Part shown: positions 49,548-57,491 of the stretch, in pieces
Layout: every line of letters begins with the position of its first letter
How positions within the stretch are numbered: position 1 is the first letter of the stretch
Assembly (NCBI GenBank): GCA_039818985.1
Contig: JBCBSU010000001.1
Location: forward strand, 150,367 to 214,366
Direction: 5' to 3'
Length of the DNA: 64,000 bases
DNA from: Pseudomonadota bacterium
Lineage (GTDB): Bacteria; Pseudomonadota; Alphaproteobacteria; Sphingomonadales; Sphingomonadaceae
Translations under genes and position numbers: made by a program
Notes under the pieces: model-generated
Database searches by the model: none
Told to the model about the DNA's origin: nothing
What the model saw: only the letters and a program-made list of their open reading frames with translations

Positions 49548-49900
49548 GCCTGTATCTCCGACGTGCCATCCGCCTGCTCGGGCGGCGTGGTCAGATTAAG
49601 GCCGATCGCGCCGATGGCGATCAGCGCGATACAGCCGATCTGGACAACGCTCAGCCCCTGTTTGAACAGCAGCCAGCCGATCAGGGTAATGGCGACGATG
49701 CCGATGCCCGACCAGATGGCATAGGCGACACCGACCGGAATGGTCTTGATCGCCACCGCCAGAAAGAAAAAACACACCCAATAGCAGCCGATGGACGCTA
49801 CCCCCAGCCACCAGCGGGCAAAGCCGTCCGAGGCCTTGAGCAGGCTGGTTCCGATGATCTCGAAGATGATCGCGACTGCAAGCAGCATCCAGGCGTTCAT
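49544..49900 (-). CDS. SMR-family small multidrug efflux transporter
   Basis: A 118-residue four-helix protein: AWMLLAVAIIFEIIGTSLLK carries the essential membrane Glu (in IFEIIGT), then IPVGVAYAIWSGIGIV and LFKQGLSVVQIGCIALI. It exports cationic drugs or guanidinium using the proton gradient. It lies 13 bases after the MerR/TipAS regulator gene, so it is probably controlled by that regulator. ATG 49900 (MNAWML) is chosen; the upstream frame overlaps the regulator. Confidence 0.93.
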   Translation of the reverse strand: MNAWMLLAVAIIFEIIGTSLLKASDGFARWWLGVASIGCYWVCFFFLAVAIKTIPVGVAYAIWSGIGIVAITLIGWLLFKQGLSVVQIGCIALIAIGAIGLNLTTPPEQADGTSEIQA

Positions 49901-49913
49901 GCTATTTCCATCC

Positions 49914-50756
49914 CTATTTCTGTTGCGGGGTTTTGGCGGGGCATTGCGGACCATCCGCATTGCGGGACATTCGCACTGCGCTGGCCAGTTTCATAAACTC
50001 CCAGACCTCTTTATCAAAGCCGGGATCTGCCTGTCCCTCACCGGTTCCGGCCCATTGATCCATATCGTCATACATGCGCGTGGTACCCGCCATCATTTCC
50101 GGTGAAGCAATGTCGGTAAAGGGTTTGAGCAGCGCAAACCATTCATCGACAAAGCGCTGTGCCTGTTCACTTTCGGGCTTCAGCGGCAGGGCCGCCTTGA
50201 TCTTGTCGCCGAGTGCCTGCCATTGCCGGGCATAGGCCTCCTGATCAAAGCCCTCGGGCATATCACCCCATGTCTGCGCCCATTCCGCCTTGGCTTCTGG
50301 CGAGAAATAGCGGTCGGTGACCTGTTTCCATTCTTTCGGTTCCTGATTCATCATCTTGTCTCCGCTTTCGATCAGCGAGCAGAAGGTCGCGGCATCGAGC
50401 GGCTCGCTGCGGGCGATGCGGGACAGGGCAAAATGGATGACACTGCGGGTGCGATCAATCTGTTGCGCCTCCTCTTCCAGCATTTCCAGCTGGGCATGAA
50501 GCAAGCCGTCAAGATCGACCATCTGGCCATCAAACAGGTCTTTCATCTGCGACAGGCTGAGCCCGGCAGATTTGAGCACCACAATCCGGTGCACCCGTTC
50601 GAGTTCGCGCGGGCCATAATAGCGCTGGCCATTATAGCTGCGCAGTGGCGTGAGCAGTCCGCGTGCCTCGTAAAAGCGCAATGCCCGACTGGTAAGGCCG
50701 GTGCGTTTCACCAGTTCACGGATACCCATGGTCCTATTGGCAGCAGAATCATCCAT
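49914..50756 (-). CDS. MerR-family regulator with TipAS-like ligand domain
   Basis: A 280-residue protein: MerR helix-turn-helix (MGIRELVKRTGLTSRALRF, YEARGLLTPLRSYNGQRYY), coiled-coil region (~75-110), then a TipAS-type antibiotic-binding domain (YFSPEAKAEWAQTWGDMPEGF, WFALLKPFTDIASPEMM). TipAS domains bind thiopeptides and other structurally diverse compounds in characterised cases. It precedes an SMR efflux gene in one operon and a peptide-type ABC importer is encoded divergently. A MerR-type palindrome lies just upstream of its start. Confidence 0.92.
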   Translation of the reverse strand: MDDSAANRTMGIRELVKRTGLTSRALRFYEARGLLTPLRSYNGQRYYGPRELERVHRIVVLKSAGLSLSQMKDLFDGQMVDLDGLLHAQLEMLEEEAQQIDRTRSVIHFALSRIARSEPLDAATFCSLIESGDKMMNQEPKEWKQVTDRYFSPEAKAEWAQTWGDMPEGFDQEAYARQWQALGDKIKAALPLKPESEQAQRFVDEWFALLKPFTDIASPEMMAGTTRMYDDMDQWAGTGEGQADPGFDKEVWEFMKLASAVRMSRNADGPQCPAKTPQQK

Positions 50757-50762
50757 GCGCCC

Positions 50763-50793
50763 TTTATGCCTCTTGACCTTGGGTCAAGTTCAA
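50763..50793 (-). promoter_or_regulatory. MerR-type promoter/operator for the regulator-SMR operon
   Basis: On the minus strand, -35 TTGAAC (50788-50793) and -10 CATAAA (50763-50768) are separated by 19 bp, the elongated spacing of MerR-family promoters. A perfect palindrome CTTGACC-CAA-GGTCAAG (50772-50788) fills the spacer. It is 7-37 bases upstream of the regulator ATG at 50756, consistent with autoregulation. The divergent ABC operon may share it. Confidence 0.7.
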
Positions 50794-50839
50794 CTGTTTT
50801 TTGCGTGACCTTGGCAATTTGCTGGGGCATCCTCGCACC

Positions 50840-51754
50840 ATGCCGGGGATTATCCTTCAACGCCTGCTTACCGCGATTCCGACGCTGCTGGCGATCCTTC
50901 TGGTGTCTTTCCTGCTGATGCGTTTTGCGCCGGGTGGTCCATTTGATGGCGAGCGGCCGCTTGATGAGGCGACGCGCGCGGCGCTGGAGGCGAGCTATGA
51001 CCTCGATCAGCCCCTATGGCAGCAAATGACCGGCTGGTTCGGCCAGGTGCTGCAGGGCGATTTCGGCCCGAGCCTGGTCTATCGCGACTTCACCGTCACC
51101 GAGTTGGTGGCGCAGGGATTACCGGTGTCGCTGATGCTTGGAGGCGCAGCGATCATCTTGGCGCTGGCATTGGGGTTGGCCATGGGGCTGCGCGCCGCAC
51201 TGAAGCCCGGTGGTTGGGTGGATAATGCCCTTATGCTCAGCGCAACTTTGCTGACCGCGTTACCCACATTTGTTACCGGGCCATTGCTGGCACTGATCTT
51301 CGGCGTATGGCTGGCGCTGTTGCCGGTGGGCGGCAGTGGTGGCGTGACCCATTGGATATTGCCGGTGATCGCGTTGGCACTGCCAGTGGCGGGCGTTATT
51401 GCGCGGCTGGTGCGCGCGGCGCTCGCCGATATCTGGCGACAGGACAATATCCGAACTGCGCGGGCGCGTGGCCTGTCGGCGATGCAGATGCTGACCCGCC
51501 ATGCGCTGCGTCCGGCGCTGATCCCGGTGGTCAGCTATTTGGGGCCGGCCGCTGCCGGGCTGCTTACCGGCGCGGTGGTGATCGAGACGGTCTTCGGGCT
51601 GCCGGGGCTGGGCCGCTATTTTGTCCAGGGCGCGCTCAACCGCGACTATCCGCTGATCATGGCGGTGGTGCTGATCTATGCGGTGCTGATCATTGCGTTC
51701 AACCTCATCGCCGACATTCTCTACGCCGTGCTCGATCCGCGGGCTCGCGCGTGA
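50840..51754 (+). CDS. Peptide-type ABC transporter permease (OppB/YejB-like)
   Basis: A 304-residue six-helix permease. N-terminal LLTAIPTLLAILLVSFLLMRFAPGGPFDG is typical of OppB. The cytoplasmic coupling motif is RAALADIWRQDNIRTARARG, and VIETVFGLPGLGRYFVQG is the family C-terminal segment. ATG 50840 (MPGIILQR) is the likely start. The stop overlaps the next gene's ATG by 1 base (TGATG). No substrate-binding protein gene is adjacent. Confidence 0.92.
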   Translation: MPGIILQRLLTAIPTLLAILLVSFLLMRFAPGGPFDGERPLDEATRAALEASYDLDQPLWQQMTGWFGQVLQGDFGPSLVYRDFTVTELVAQGLPVSLMLGGAAIILALALGLAMGLRAALKPGGWVDNALMLSATLLTALPTFVTGPLLALIFGVWLALLPVGGSGGVTHWILPVIALALPVAGVIARLVRAALADIWRQDNIRTARARGLSAMQMLTRHALRPALIPVVSYLGPAAAGLLTGAVVIETVFGLPGLGRYFVQGALNRDYPLIMAVVLIYAVLIIAFNLIADILYAVLDPRARA

Positions 51755-52533
51755 TGCGCATAGCGACCATCCTTGTAGCGCTGATCGTGCTGTTCGCCCT
51801 GCTGGTGCCGTTGCTGTCACCATGGGATCACGCCAGTATCGACTGGGATCATGTCAGCGCTGCAGCCGGGGTGAACGGCCATTTGCTTGGCACCGATGAT
51901 GTCGGACGCGACGTGCTGGCACGGCTGGCGGTGGCGACGCGGATCACGCTGGCTGTAGCGCTGACCGCGGCGATGGTGTCGCTGGTCATCGGTGTCATCT
52001 GGGGCGCGGTGGCGGGCTGGATTGGTGGTCGCGTGGATGAATTCATGATGCGCGTGGTCGATGCGCTGTTTGCATTGCCCTTCATGTTCGTGGTGATCAT
52101 CCTGATGGTGGTGTTCGGTCGCTCGATCATCCTCGTTTTTGTCGGTATCGGGCTGGTCGAATGGCTGACCATGGCGCGGATTGTGCGCGGCCAGGTGCTG
52201 GCCCTGAAAAACCGGCCCTATATTCTGGCCGCACGCGCCGCCGGAGCACCGGCAACCACCATCCTGGTGCGGCATATATTGCCCAATATTGCCGGTGTCG
52301 CCCTGGCCTATCTGGTGCTGACCCTGCCGCAACTGGTCATGATCGAGAGCTTCCTCTCCTTTCTCGGTCTCGGCGTACAGGAGCCGTTGGTGTCGCTGGG
52401 CATGCTGATCAAAGATGGTGCCGAAGTCATGGATATCCGGCCTTTGGCGCTGTTGCTGCCGGGCGGGATCATGGTGACTCTGCTGGTGGCGCTGACGCTG
52501 ATCGGTGACCATTTGCGGGACCGTTTCGCATGA
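51754..52533 (+). CDS. Peptide-type ABC transporter permease (OppC/YejE-like)
   Basis: A 259-residue permease: TDDVGRDVLARLAVATRITL is the OppC N-terminal family motif, with RIVRGQVLALKNRPYILAARAAGA as the EAA-like coupling loop and MIESFLSFLGLGVQEP near the end. It pairs with the preceding permease. ATG 51754 shares one base with the upstream stop; its own stop overlaps the ATPase start by 4 bases. Confidence 0.92.
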   Translation: MRIATILVALIVLFALLVPLLSPWDHASIDWDHVSAAAGVNGHLLGTDDVGRDVLARLAVATRITLAVALTAAMVSLVIGVIWGAVAGWIGGRVDEFMMRVVDALFALPFMFVVIILMVVFGRSIILVFVGIGLVEWLTMARIVRGQVLALKNRPYILAARAAGAPATTILVRHILPNIAGVALAYLVLTLPQLVMIESFLSFLGLGVQEPLVSLGMLIKDGAEVMDIRPLALLLPGGIMVTLLVALTLIGDHLRDRFA

Positions 52534-54080
52534 CCCATCTGGTCTATGACAATTTCGGCGCGGTGATCGATGGCCGGCGCCGTGTCAAGGGGTTGCGCTT
52601 CTCGGTGGCACGTGGCGAATGCGTTGCGCTGATCGGCGAATCCGGATCGGGAAAGACACTGAGCGCGCTCACCCCTTTCGGCCTCAGCCCGGCGGTGATG
52701 ACCGGAGCGGTCACACTCGACGGGCAGGATCTGGGCATCGTGTCCGGAGCGGAACGAAGCCGGATAAGCGCCGAGAATGTTGGCTTTGTATTCCAGCAGC
52801 CGCTGACCGCGCTGACCGCACATATGCGGGTGCGGGCGCATCTTACCGAATGCGCCATGCAGCGCCGGGGCGCGACGCCGCCCGATGATGCCGCCATGAT
52901 CGCGATGCTGGAGGAGGTTGGCCTTGTCGATGCCAATCTGCTCGAACGTTATCCGCACCAGCTTTCCGGCGGCCAGCGCCAGCGGCTGATGATCGCCTGC
53001 GCACTGGCACATCACCCGTCATTGCTGGTGGCAGACGAGCCGACATCGGCGCTTGATGCACCCTTGCGCGCCGCGATATTGTCGCTGCTGACGGCACGGT
53101 GCCGCGAACGCGACATGGCGCTGCTGCTGGTGACGCACGATCTGGCGATGCTGGGCGACTATGCCGATCACATGGTGGTGTTGCGCCAGGGTCAATCTGT
53201 CGAACAGGGGCCGGCCAGGGCAATATTGTCCGATCCGCAACAGCCCTATGCACAGCGGCTGATGGCGGCGATTCCGCGCATTGATGCCAGTCTGCCGTCG
53301 CGCCCCGATATCGGCGCGCCTTTGCTTGAGGTACGCGATCTCCGCATCCGCTTCCCGACGCCCGGGCTGTTCTCCGAATCCTTTGCTGCGGTGCGCGGTG
53401 CCGGCTTTACGGTGGCACAGGGCGAGGCGCTGGCCTTGGTCGGTGGATCCGGCTCGGGCAAATCGACTATTGCCCGTGCCGTGGCCGGTCTCGGCCCGGT
53501 GTCGCGCGGCACGCTGACTTTCGACGGGCAGAAGCTGACAACGAAGCGCACACCGGACCAGAGGAGGATGATCCAGCCGGTGTTCCAGGATCCTCTTGCA
53601 AGTCTCGATCCGCGCTGGCCGGTGTCGGAGATCATTGCCGAGCCATTGACTCATTTGCGTCCCGATATCGCTTATTGGGAGCGTGTGGGCCGGGTGAAGA
53701 AGGCGATGCAGGCGGTGGAACTCGACCCGAAGCTGGCGGATCGCAAGCCGCGCGAGCTATCGGGTGGTCAGGCACAGCGCGTCGCCATAGCCCGGGCGCT
53801 GATCAGTGAACCGGCGCTGCTGGTGCTTGATGAGGCAACCTCCGCGCTTGATCCGGTCATTGCCGAGCAGATCATGGTGTTGCTGGCCCAGCTGCGCGAC
53901 GAACGCCGGATCGCATTGCTGTTCATCACCCATGATATTGCGCTGGCCTGGCGGTTATGTCATCGCATTGCGGTGCTCGAAGCCGGAGAGATTGTCGAGA
54001 ATAGCGGCGCCGATGCGCTGGTGACAGCGCCGCAGAGTGATGCGGCCAAGGCGCTGGTGGTGGCGAGCGCGCGCGGATAG
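52530..54080 (+). CDS. Dual-domain peptide-type ABC transporter ATPase (OppDF/YejF-like)
   Basis: A 516-residue protein with two nucleotide-binding domains. Domain 1: Walker A GESGSGKTLSA, signature LSGGQRQRLMI, Walker B LLVADEPTSALD. Domain 2: Walker A GGSGSGKSTIA, signature LSGGQAQRVAI, Walker B LLVLDEATSALD. A fused ATPase with single-copy permeases is the YejBEF arrangement, known in E. coli to import microcin C-type peptides. Substrate here unknown. Confidence 0.93.
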   Translation: MTHLVYDNFGAVIDGRRRVKGLRFSVARGECVALIGESGSGKTLSALTPFGLSPAVMTGAVTLDGQDLGIVSGAERSRISAENVGFVFQQPLTALTAHMRVRAHLTECAMQRRGATPPDDAAMIAMLEEVGLVDANLLERYPHQLSGGQRQRLMIACALAHHPSLLVADEPTSALDAPLRAAILSLLTARCRERDMALLLVTHDLAMLGDYADHMVVLRQGQSVEQGPARAILSDPQQPYAQRLMAAIPRIDASLPSRPDIGAPLLEVRDLRIRFPTPGLFSESFAAVRGAGFTVAQGEALALVGGSGSGKSTIARAVAGLGPVSRGTLTFDGQKLTTKRTPDQRRMIQPVFQDPLASLDPRWPVSEIIAEPLTHLRPDIAYWERVGRVKKAMQAVELDPKLADRKPRELSGGQAQRVAIARALISEPALLVLDEATSALDPVIAEQIMVLLAQLRDERRIALLFITHDIALAWRLCHRIAVLEAGEIVENSGADALVTAPQSDAAKALVVASARG

Positions 54081-54085
54081 GCGGT

Positions 54086-54922
54086 TCAGAACTTTGCAGT
54101 CAGCCCGATGACCAGCCTGGCATCGGCAATTGACCCGGTGCCGTCCTGTCCTTCGCTGAAAAAGGGTTGCAGAAAAGCCGATTCCGCAGCGCCGATATCG
54201 GTGTCGATATAGCTGATGCTGAGTGTCAGCGGTCCGGCCAGCGGCAGCGATGCGCCGAGCGACCAGTCCCAATATTCCCCGGTCGGGGCGAGGCTGGTAT
54301 TATTGGGACCAAGTCCGGGATTGCCGTTGGAATAGCCAATATGCCCGCTCAGCGTGATCGGCGTATCGGCAATGGGCAGGTTCGCATCGCCGGCGAGATA
54401 GAGATTGTCCTCGCTCTGGCCACGGCTGAACGGCGTCGCGCTAAAATTGCCCAGCGCCTCCTGCGGCGGCGCGTAATATACCGACGCCGTCAAATCGAGT
54501 GGCCCGGTGCTGCCACTGACGTGGACAAAGCCCTCCCAGAAATCGGTTTCATTGACACCGCCGGGAAAGGATATCCAGGTGATGCCTGTATCGATAGCGG
54601 CATTACCGATGGCGGTGATATATCCGAGCGACAGGTCGAGTTCGATATCGGCGCCGCCAAAAGTGCCCCAGCCACGAAGTGTCGAGGCCCAGGCGGCAGT
54701 ATAGAAGCCGCTTTCATGGATGACAGTGAGGCCGCCTTCGACGGCGACGTCATTGTCGGATTCAGAGATGCCGCGATAACGATAGTCGGAGACCAGCGCC
54801 AGCTCGCCGCTGACGCGCAGGGCCGGGCTCTCGGCGTCTGCGGCACTTTCCCCTTGCTGCGCCCAGCCGGGCGTCGACAGTGCCAGCAGGGCGATGACCA
54901 TGGCGTGGACGGGCATGAGCAT
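54086..54922 (-). CDS. Gcw_chp/TIGR02001-like outer-membrane protein
   Basis: A 278-residue beta-barrel-like protein: signal peptide (to about GWAQQG), LVSDYRYRGISESDN near the mature N-terminus (the family signature), alternating strands with SPTGEYWDWSLG-type aromatic pairs, and a terminal Phe (GLTAKF). The family is found in proteobacteria and its role is unknown. ATG 54922 has a GGGGGAG ribosome site; the upstream frame to 55138 runs into the inserted transposon. The native promoter region was cut by that insertion, 55 bases upstream. Confidence 0.85.
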   Translation of the reverse strand: MLMPVHAMVIALLALSTPGWAQQGESAADAESPALRVSGELALVSDYRYRGISESDNDVAVEGGLTVIHESGFYTAAWASTLRGWGTFGGADIELDLSLGYITAIGNAAIDTGITWISFPGGVNETDFWEGFVHVSGSTGPLDLTASVYYAPPQEALGNFSATPFSRGQSEDNLYLAGDANLPIADTPITLSGHIGYSNGNPGLGPNNTSLAPTGEYWDWSLGASLPLAGPLTLSISYIDTDIGAAESAFLQPFFSEGQDGTGSIADARLVIGLTAKF

Positions 54923-54977
54923 AGATGTTCTCCCCCTTCTCATCATAACGCGATTTACCGACGCCGCCACCCTGCCC

Positions 54978-54985
54978 CCATCTTG
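54978..54985. repeat. 8-bp target-site duplication, left copy
   Basis: CCATCTTG directly abuts the left end of the IS1595-family element and is repeated exactly at 57484-57491 beyond its right end. Confidence 0.92.
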
Positions 54986-55011
54986 GGTGTGTATCCCCTT
55001 TAGATACGTAA
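54986..55011 (+). repeat. Left terminal inverted repeat of the IS1595-family element
   Basis: Begins GGTGTGTATCCCCTTTAG; pairs with the right end at 57458-57483 with five mismatches. It lies 16 bases before the transposase start. Confidence 0.88.
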
Positions 55012-55027
55012 CCTGATCTGGTATATA

Positions 55028-55935
55028 ATGGGCATGAACAAAGCCAAACCCATTACAACCGCCCAATTCTTCCGCCAGTTTCCCGACGATGAAACGTGTC
55101 TCCAGCATCTTTTCGATGTTCGTTTCGGCCAAGGCCATGTTTGCCCGTCATGCAAGCGCGAAAGCAACTGGTATCGGATCAAAGCAGAGCGGGCCTATAG
55201 CTGCCAGTGGTGCGGTCATCATTTGCACCCGACTGTAGGAACACCGTTCCAGCAAACACGCACCCCTTTGCAACTCTGGTTCTATGCCATCCACCTGTTC
55301 ACCACCACGCGACATGGCGTGTCGGCAAAGGAATTGCAGCGCCAGCTTGGCGTGACATACAAAACCGCGTGGCGCATGGCGAAACGCATTCGTGAGCATA
55401 TGGCGGACGTAGACGGCGAAGATCGTCTAGGCGGTCTGGGTCGCACAGTGCAGATCGACGAAACCTATGTCGGCGGTGTGCGCCGCCGGGACCGTCATGG
55501 TGGTGACCCCTCAGTGAACAAGACCACCGTATTCGGGATGCTCGAAGTTGACGGTGAAGTCATTACACAAGTTGTTCCCAATCGCCGCAGCGGCACATTG
55601 CTTCCCCTTATCCGCGCCGCGGTGAAGCGCCCTAGCACCGTCCATACAGACGAGCACATGGGCTATGGCGGCCTTGCAACTATGGGTTATCGCCACCAGA
55701 CCGTAACCACAGCGACGAGCAATATGTGTGCCGCCATACTGGCGCGACCGTAAATGCCATCGAGAACTTCTGGCGGCATCTGAAATGCTCAATCACCGGG
55801 ACGCACATTAGCGTCAGCCCGAAATATCTCGGGCTCTATGCAAAAGAGTTTGAGTATCGCTTCAATCGTCGGAATCGTCCCGAGACGATGCTTCCTGAGC
55901 TTCTGTCGACTTTCCGGCCATTGAGCGTAACGTAG
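55028..55935 (+). pseudogene. IS1595-family transposase, interrupted by a frameshift
   Basis: The first frame (55028 to ~55706) has the zinc ribbon CPSCKRESNW...CQWC, HPTVGTPFQQTRTPL, and the first two catalytic Asp in VQIDETYVGG and HTDEHMGYGG. The reading frame then changes near 55703-55712; the +1 frame completes the conserved VNH-SDEQYV stretch and the third motif NAIENFWRHLK, ending FNRRNRPETM. One base (an A in the GTAA run at 55703-55706) appears missing. This could be an inactivating mutation, or programmed frameshifting as used by some IS families. Without it the protein stops at 55753 after ~241 residues and lacks the third motif. Confidence 0.88.
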
Positions 55936-56044
55936 TGTCAAAGGCATCAGCATCACCCTTCGGGTCGTGCTGATGCTCCTTGATAAAGTCACCTAGCCTT
56001 CCCGAATCTCGGGCTTGCTTAAGAGTCGTCTTTTTCATCTTCAT
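55862..56044 (-). CDS. Small acidic passenger protein (~60 aa)
   Basis: A 60-residue protein from ATG 56044 (MKMKKTTLKQ; a TTG at 56047 or ATG 56038 are alternatives). It is basic at the N-terminus and acidic at the C-terminus (RDSGRLGDFIKEHQHDP, GDADAFDTTLRSMAGKSTEA, SSRDDSDD). From memory, similar short proteins occur near IS1595 transposases. It overlaps the upstream membrane-protein gene by 26 bases and its 3' 74 bases overlap the transposase end on the other strand. Function unknown; a regulator or antitoxin-like partner is possible. Confidence 0.6.
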   Translation of the reverse strand: MKMKKTTLKQARDSGRLGDFIKEHQHDPKGDADAFDTTLRSMAGKSTEAQEASSRDDSDD

Positions 56045-56531
56045 CAATCGCTATGTTGTATATTCTTGAGATATTCAAAAGCATTGCAGCTATTGATACC
56101 GCGGAAGCCACTCCATAGGTTCCGAAAAAGAAAGTCACCGCCGCCAAAATATCAGAGTTCTTGTAGCTACTGCAAAAAAATGCCAGTATCAGTGCAATAG
56201 TTTGAACTAAAATGAAGTGAAAAAATAACACAACCACCTTCATGAACAGAGAATCTTCTTTCCCGTTTTCGCGTATTGCAGCGGTAAACTTTGGCCCGGA
56301 CAAAGCAAGGATGATAGCCATCCCCGCTAGGGTGAAAGCCATTAAGGCGGGAACCACCGTCAACATTATATCTGCCATAGGGCGCTCATCTTGGAAAAAG
56401 CCGCGCTCCATCCAAAAGGGGAAGCATCCTGCGGTTATGACCAATGATACATAAAAATATGGTGACTTTATAAGGCCGCCTATTCCGCCGTAAATGCGCC
56501 AGTATATCCTAAAAGGCTCAAGGCTCGTCAC
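56019..56531 (-). CDS. Four-transmembrane passenger membrane protein
   Basis: A 170-residue protein from GTG 56531, chosen for its AGGGA ribosome site and its 14-base overlap with the upstream gene stop; the longer frame to 56705 overlaps that gene extensively. Four transmembrane helices are evident: PYFYVSLVITAGCFPFWM, DIMLTVVPALMAFTLAGMAI, VVVLFFHFILVQTIALILAF and AAVTFFFGTYGVASAVSIAA. The C-terminal tail is acidic (IAIDEDEKDDS). No family recognised. A small 4TM protein after a soluble ~280-aa protein recalls RexB after RexA, but sequence similarity is not claimed. Confidence 0.75.
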   Translation of the reverse strand: MTSLEPFRIYWRIYGGIGGLIKSPYFYVSLVITAGCFPFWMERGFFQDERPMADIMLTVVPALMAFTLAGMAIILALSGPKFTAAIRENGKEDSLFMKVVVLFFHFILVQTIALILAFFCSSYKNSDILAAVTFFFGTYGVASAVSIAAMLLNISRIYNIAIDEDEKDDS

Positions 56532-57381
56532 GCTTGTCCCTAGCGCTACGCGCAATTTCTCTAAGAGCGACCATAAAGGATGTGCCTTTTTCAATGGTGC
56601 GTTTGACAATTTTTGGAACCTCTCTGGTCGATCTCTTATCCCTGTTTCCGTTCTCATCCAAGCCTGATGAGTCAACGTGACCGCTGCGCGCGCCAACTTG
56701 AGCAAGGGTCATATTCTCGTCATTCAGATCAACACCGTCGGTTTTTGCCTGACGCGACAAAACTCGCTTTTCACTTTTGGCGTTCTGGTCAATCAGTGAT
56801 TGCATCACACGGTTGGTGTCAGATGTAATGTCGTCTTGATTAGGGCGCTTAACTAGTATCTCAACTTTGTCTAACCTAGCGAGGCCCAAGACGTAATCAA
56901 TGGCGTCATCGGTCGGGATAACCGTAACTTCGACGAGCTCAGCTCGGCTACCAAGGACACTCGGACTCAATAGCTTATCAAAAATTCGCTCCAGGCGCCT
57001 AGGCGATACGGTTTGCCCGTCATCGTTAATCAGCTCCACAGTCAGAAGATGGCGCTCAATATCAAAAACACAATAAAAAACGCGACCGTTGACACCATAC
57101 TGAGCCGTAAAGTTGCGGCCCTCACGAGGGAAGTTAGCTTTCTTTAGCGCAGCCTTGTCTATTGTAGGCTGATCAGGGTCAATTTCCGTCCAAATTATAA
57201 GTTGGAATGAAAGCCAAGATTCATCCTCAAACGATAATGGGGCAGTTATAGCTGCCTTCTGCTGCCCCCAAAATCCTACGGGCTTTTCAGCCGCGCTTTT
57301 CAACAGTCGCTCATAAACACCCTCAGGGTGGGGAGTAGCTACGATATTAAGAAAGCCTGCCTCTATAGTTCTATTGGACAT
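56518..57381 (-). CDS. Soluble passenger protein, DUF4747-like
   Basis: A 287-residue protein with no signal peptide or membrane segment. Residues ~1-170 look folded and mixed alpha/beta (EAGFLNIVATPHPEGVYERL, SFEDESWLSFQLIIWTEID, FTAQYGVNGRVFYCVFDIE, LSPSVLGSRAELVEVTVIP); the C-terminal ~90 are charged and probably helical or disordered. From memory it resembles DUF4747. ATG 57381 has a strong AGGAGG ribosome site. It heads the passenger operon, overlapping the 4TM gene by 14 bases. A defence or addiction role is speculation. Confidence 0.75.
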   Translation of the reverse strand: MSNRTIEAGFLNIVATPHPEGVYERLLKSAAEKPVGFWGQQKAAITAPLSFEDESWLSFQLIIWTEIDPDQPTIDKAALKKANFPREGRNFTAQYGVNGRVFYCVFDIERHLLTVELINDDGQTVSPRRLERIFDKLLSPSVLGSRAELVEVTVIPTDDAIDYVLGLARLDKVEILVKRPNQDDITSDTNRVMQSLIDQNAKSEKRVLSRQAKTDGVDLNDENMTLAQVGARSGHVDSSGLDENGNRDKRSTREVPKIVKRTIEKGTSFMVALREIARSARDKRDEP

Positions 57382-57405
57382 AACCCCTCCTGTTTCAGAG
57401 AGATT

Positions 57406-57433
57406 ACTTTATCAATTAGCGATTCGAGTCAAA
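57406..57433 (-). promoter_or_regulatory. Possible promoter of the passenger operon
   Basis: Minus strand: -35 TTTGAC (57428-57433), 16-bp spacer, -10 TAAAGT (57406-57411), ~25 bases upstream of the 57381 start and just inside the element. It would let the operon be expressed wherever the element lands. Weak match, so tentative. Confidence 0.35.
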
Positions 57434-57457
57434 CTGGCGGAAAGCAGCGTCCACCAC

Positions 57458-57483
57458 TTACCTATGCGAAGGGGATACACGCC
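57458..57483 (-). repeat. Right terminal inverted repeat of the IS1595-family element
   Basis: Reads GGCGTGTATCCCCTTCGC on the minus strand, matching the left end at 21 of 26 positions. It marks the outer boundary beyond the passenger genes. Confidence 0.88.
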
Positions 57484-57491
57484 CCATCTTG
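57484..57491. repeat. 8-bp target-site duplication, right copy
   Basis: CCATCTTG, identical to 54978-54985 and abutting the right terminal repeat. Confidence 0.92.

Larger units (their letters stand above)
54986..57483. mobile_element. IS1595-family transposon with a three-gene passenger operon
   Basis: The 2498-bp element is bounded by 26-bp imperfect terminal inverted repeats (54986-55011 and 57458-57483; 21 of 26 match; both start GG(T/C)GTGTATCCCC) and flanked by a perfect 8-bp duplication CCATCTTG. An 8-bp duplication is typical of the IS1595 family, whose transposase is encoded at the left. Beyond it, transcribed oppositely, are three overlapping passenger genes unrelated to transposition. 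The right part is visibly lower in GC than the surroundings. Removing the element restores one continuous divergent intergenic region between the outer-membrane protein gene and mmcB. Confidence 0.92.

Noticed and set aside
55726-55935. A separate 69-codon gene after the transposase
   Set aside because: It encodes the C-terminal IS1595 motif NAIENFW and is the frameshifted remainder of the transposase.
55925-55945. Apparent inverted match to the left IS end directly after the transposase
   Set aside because: The match is short and gapped with no target duplication. The ends at 54986 and 57483 match far better and have a perfect 8-bp duplication.
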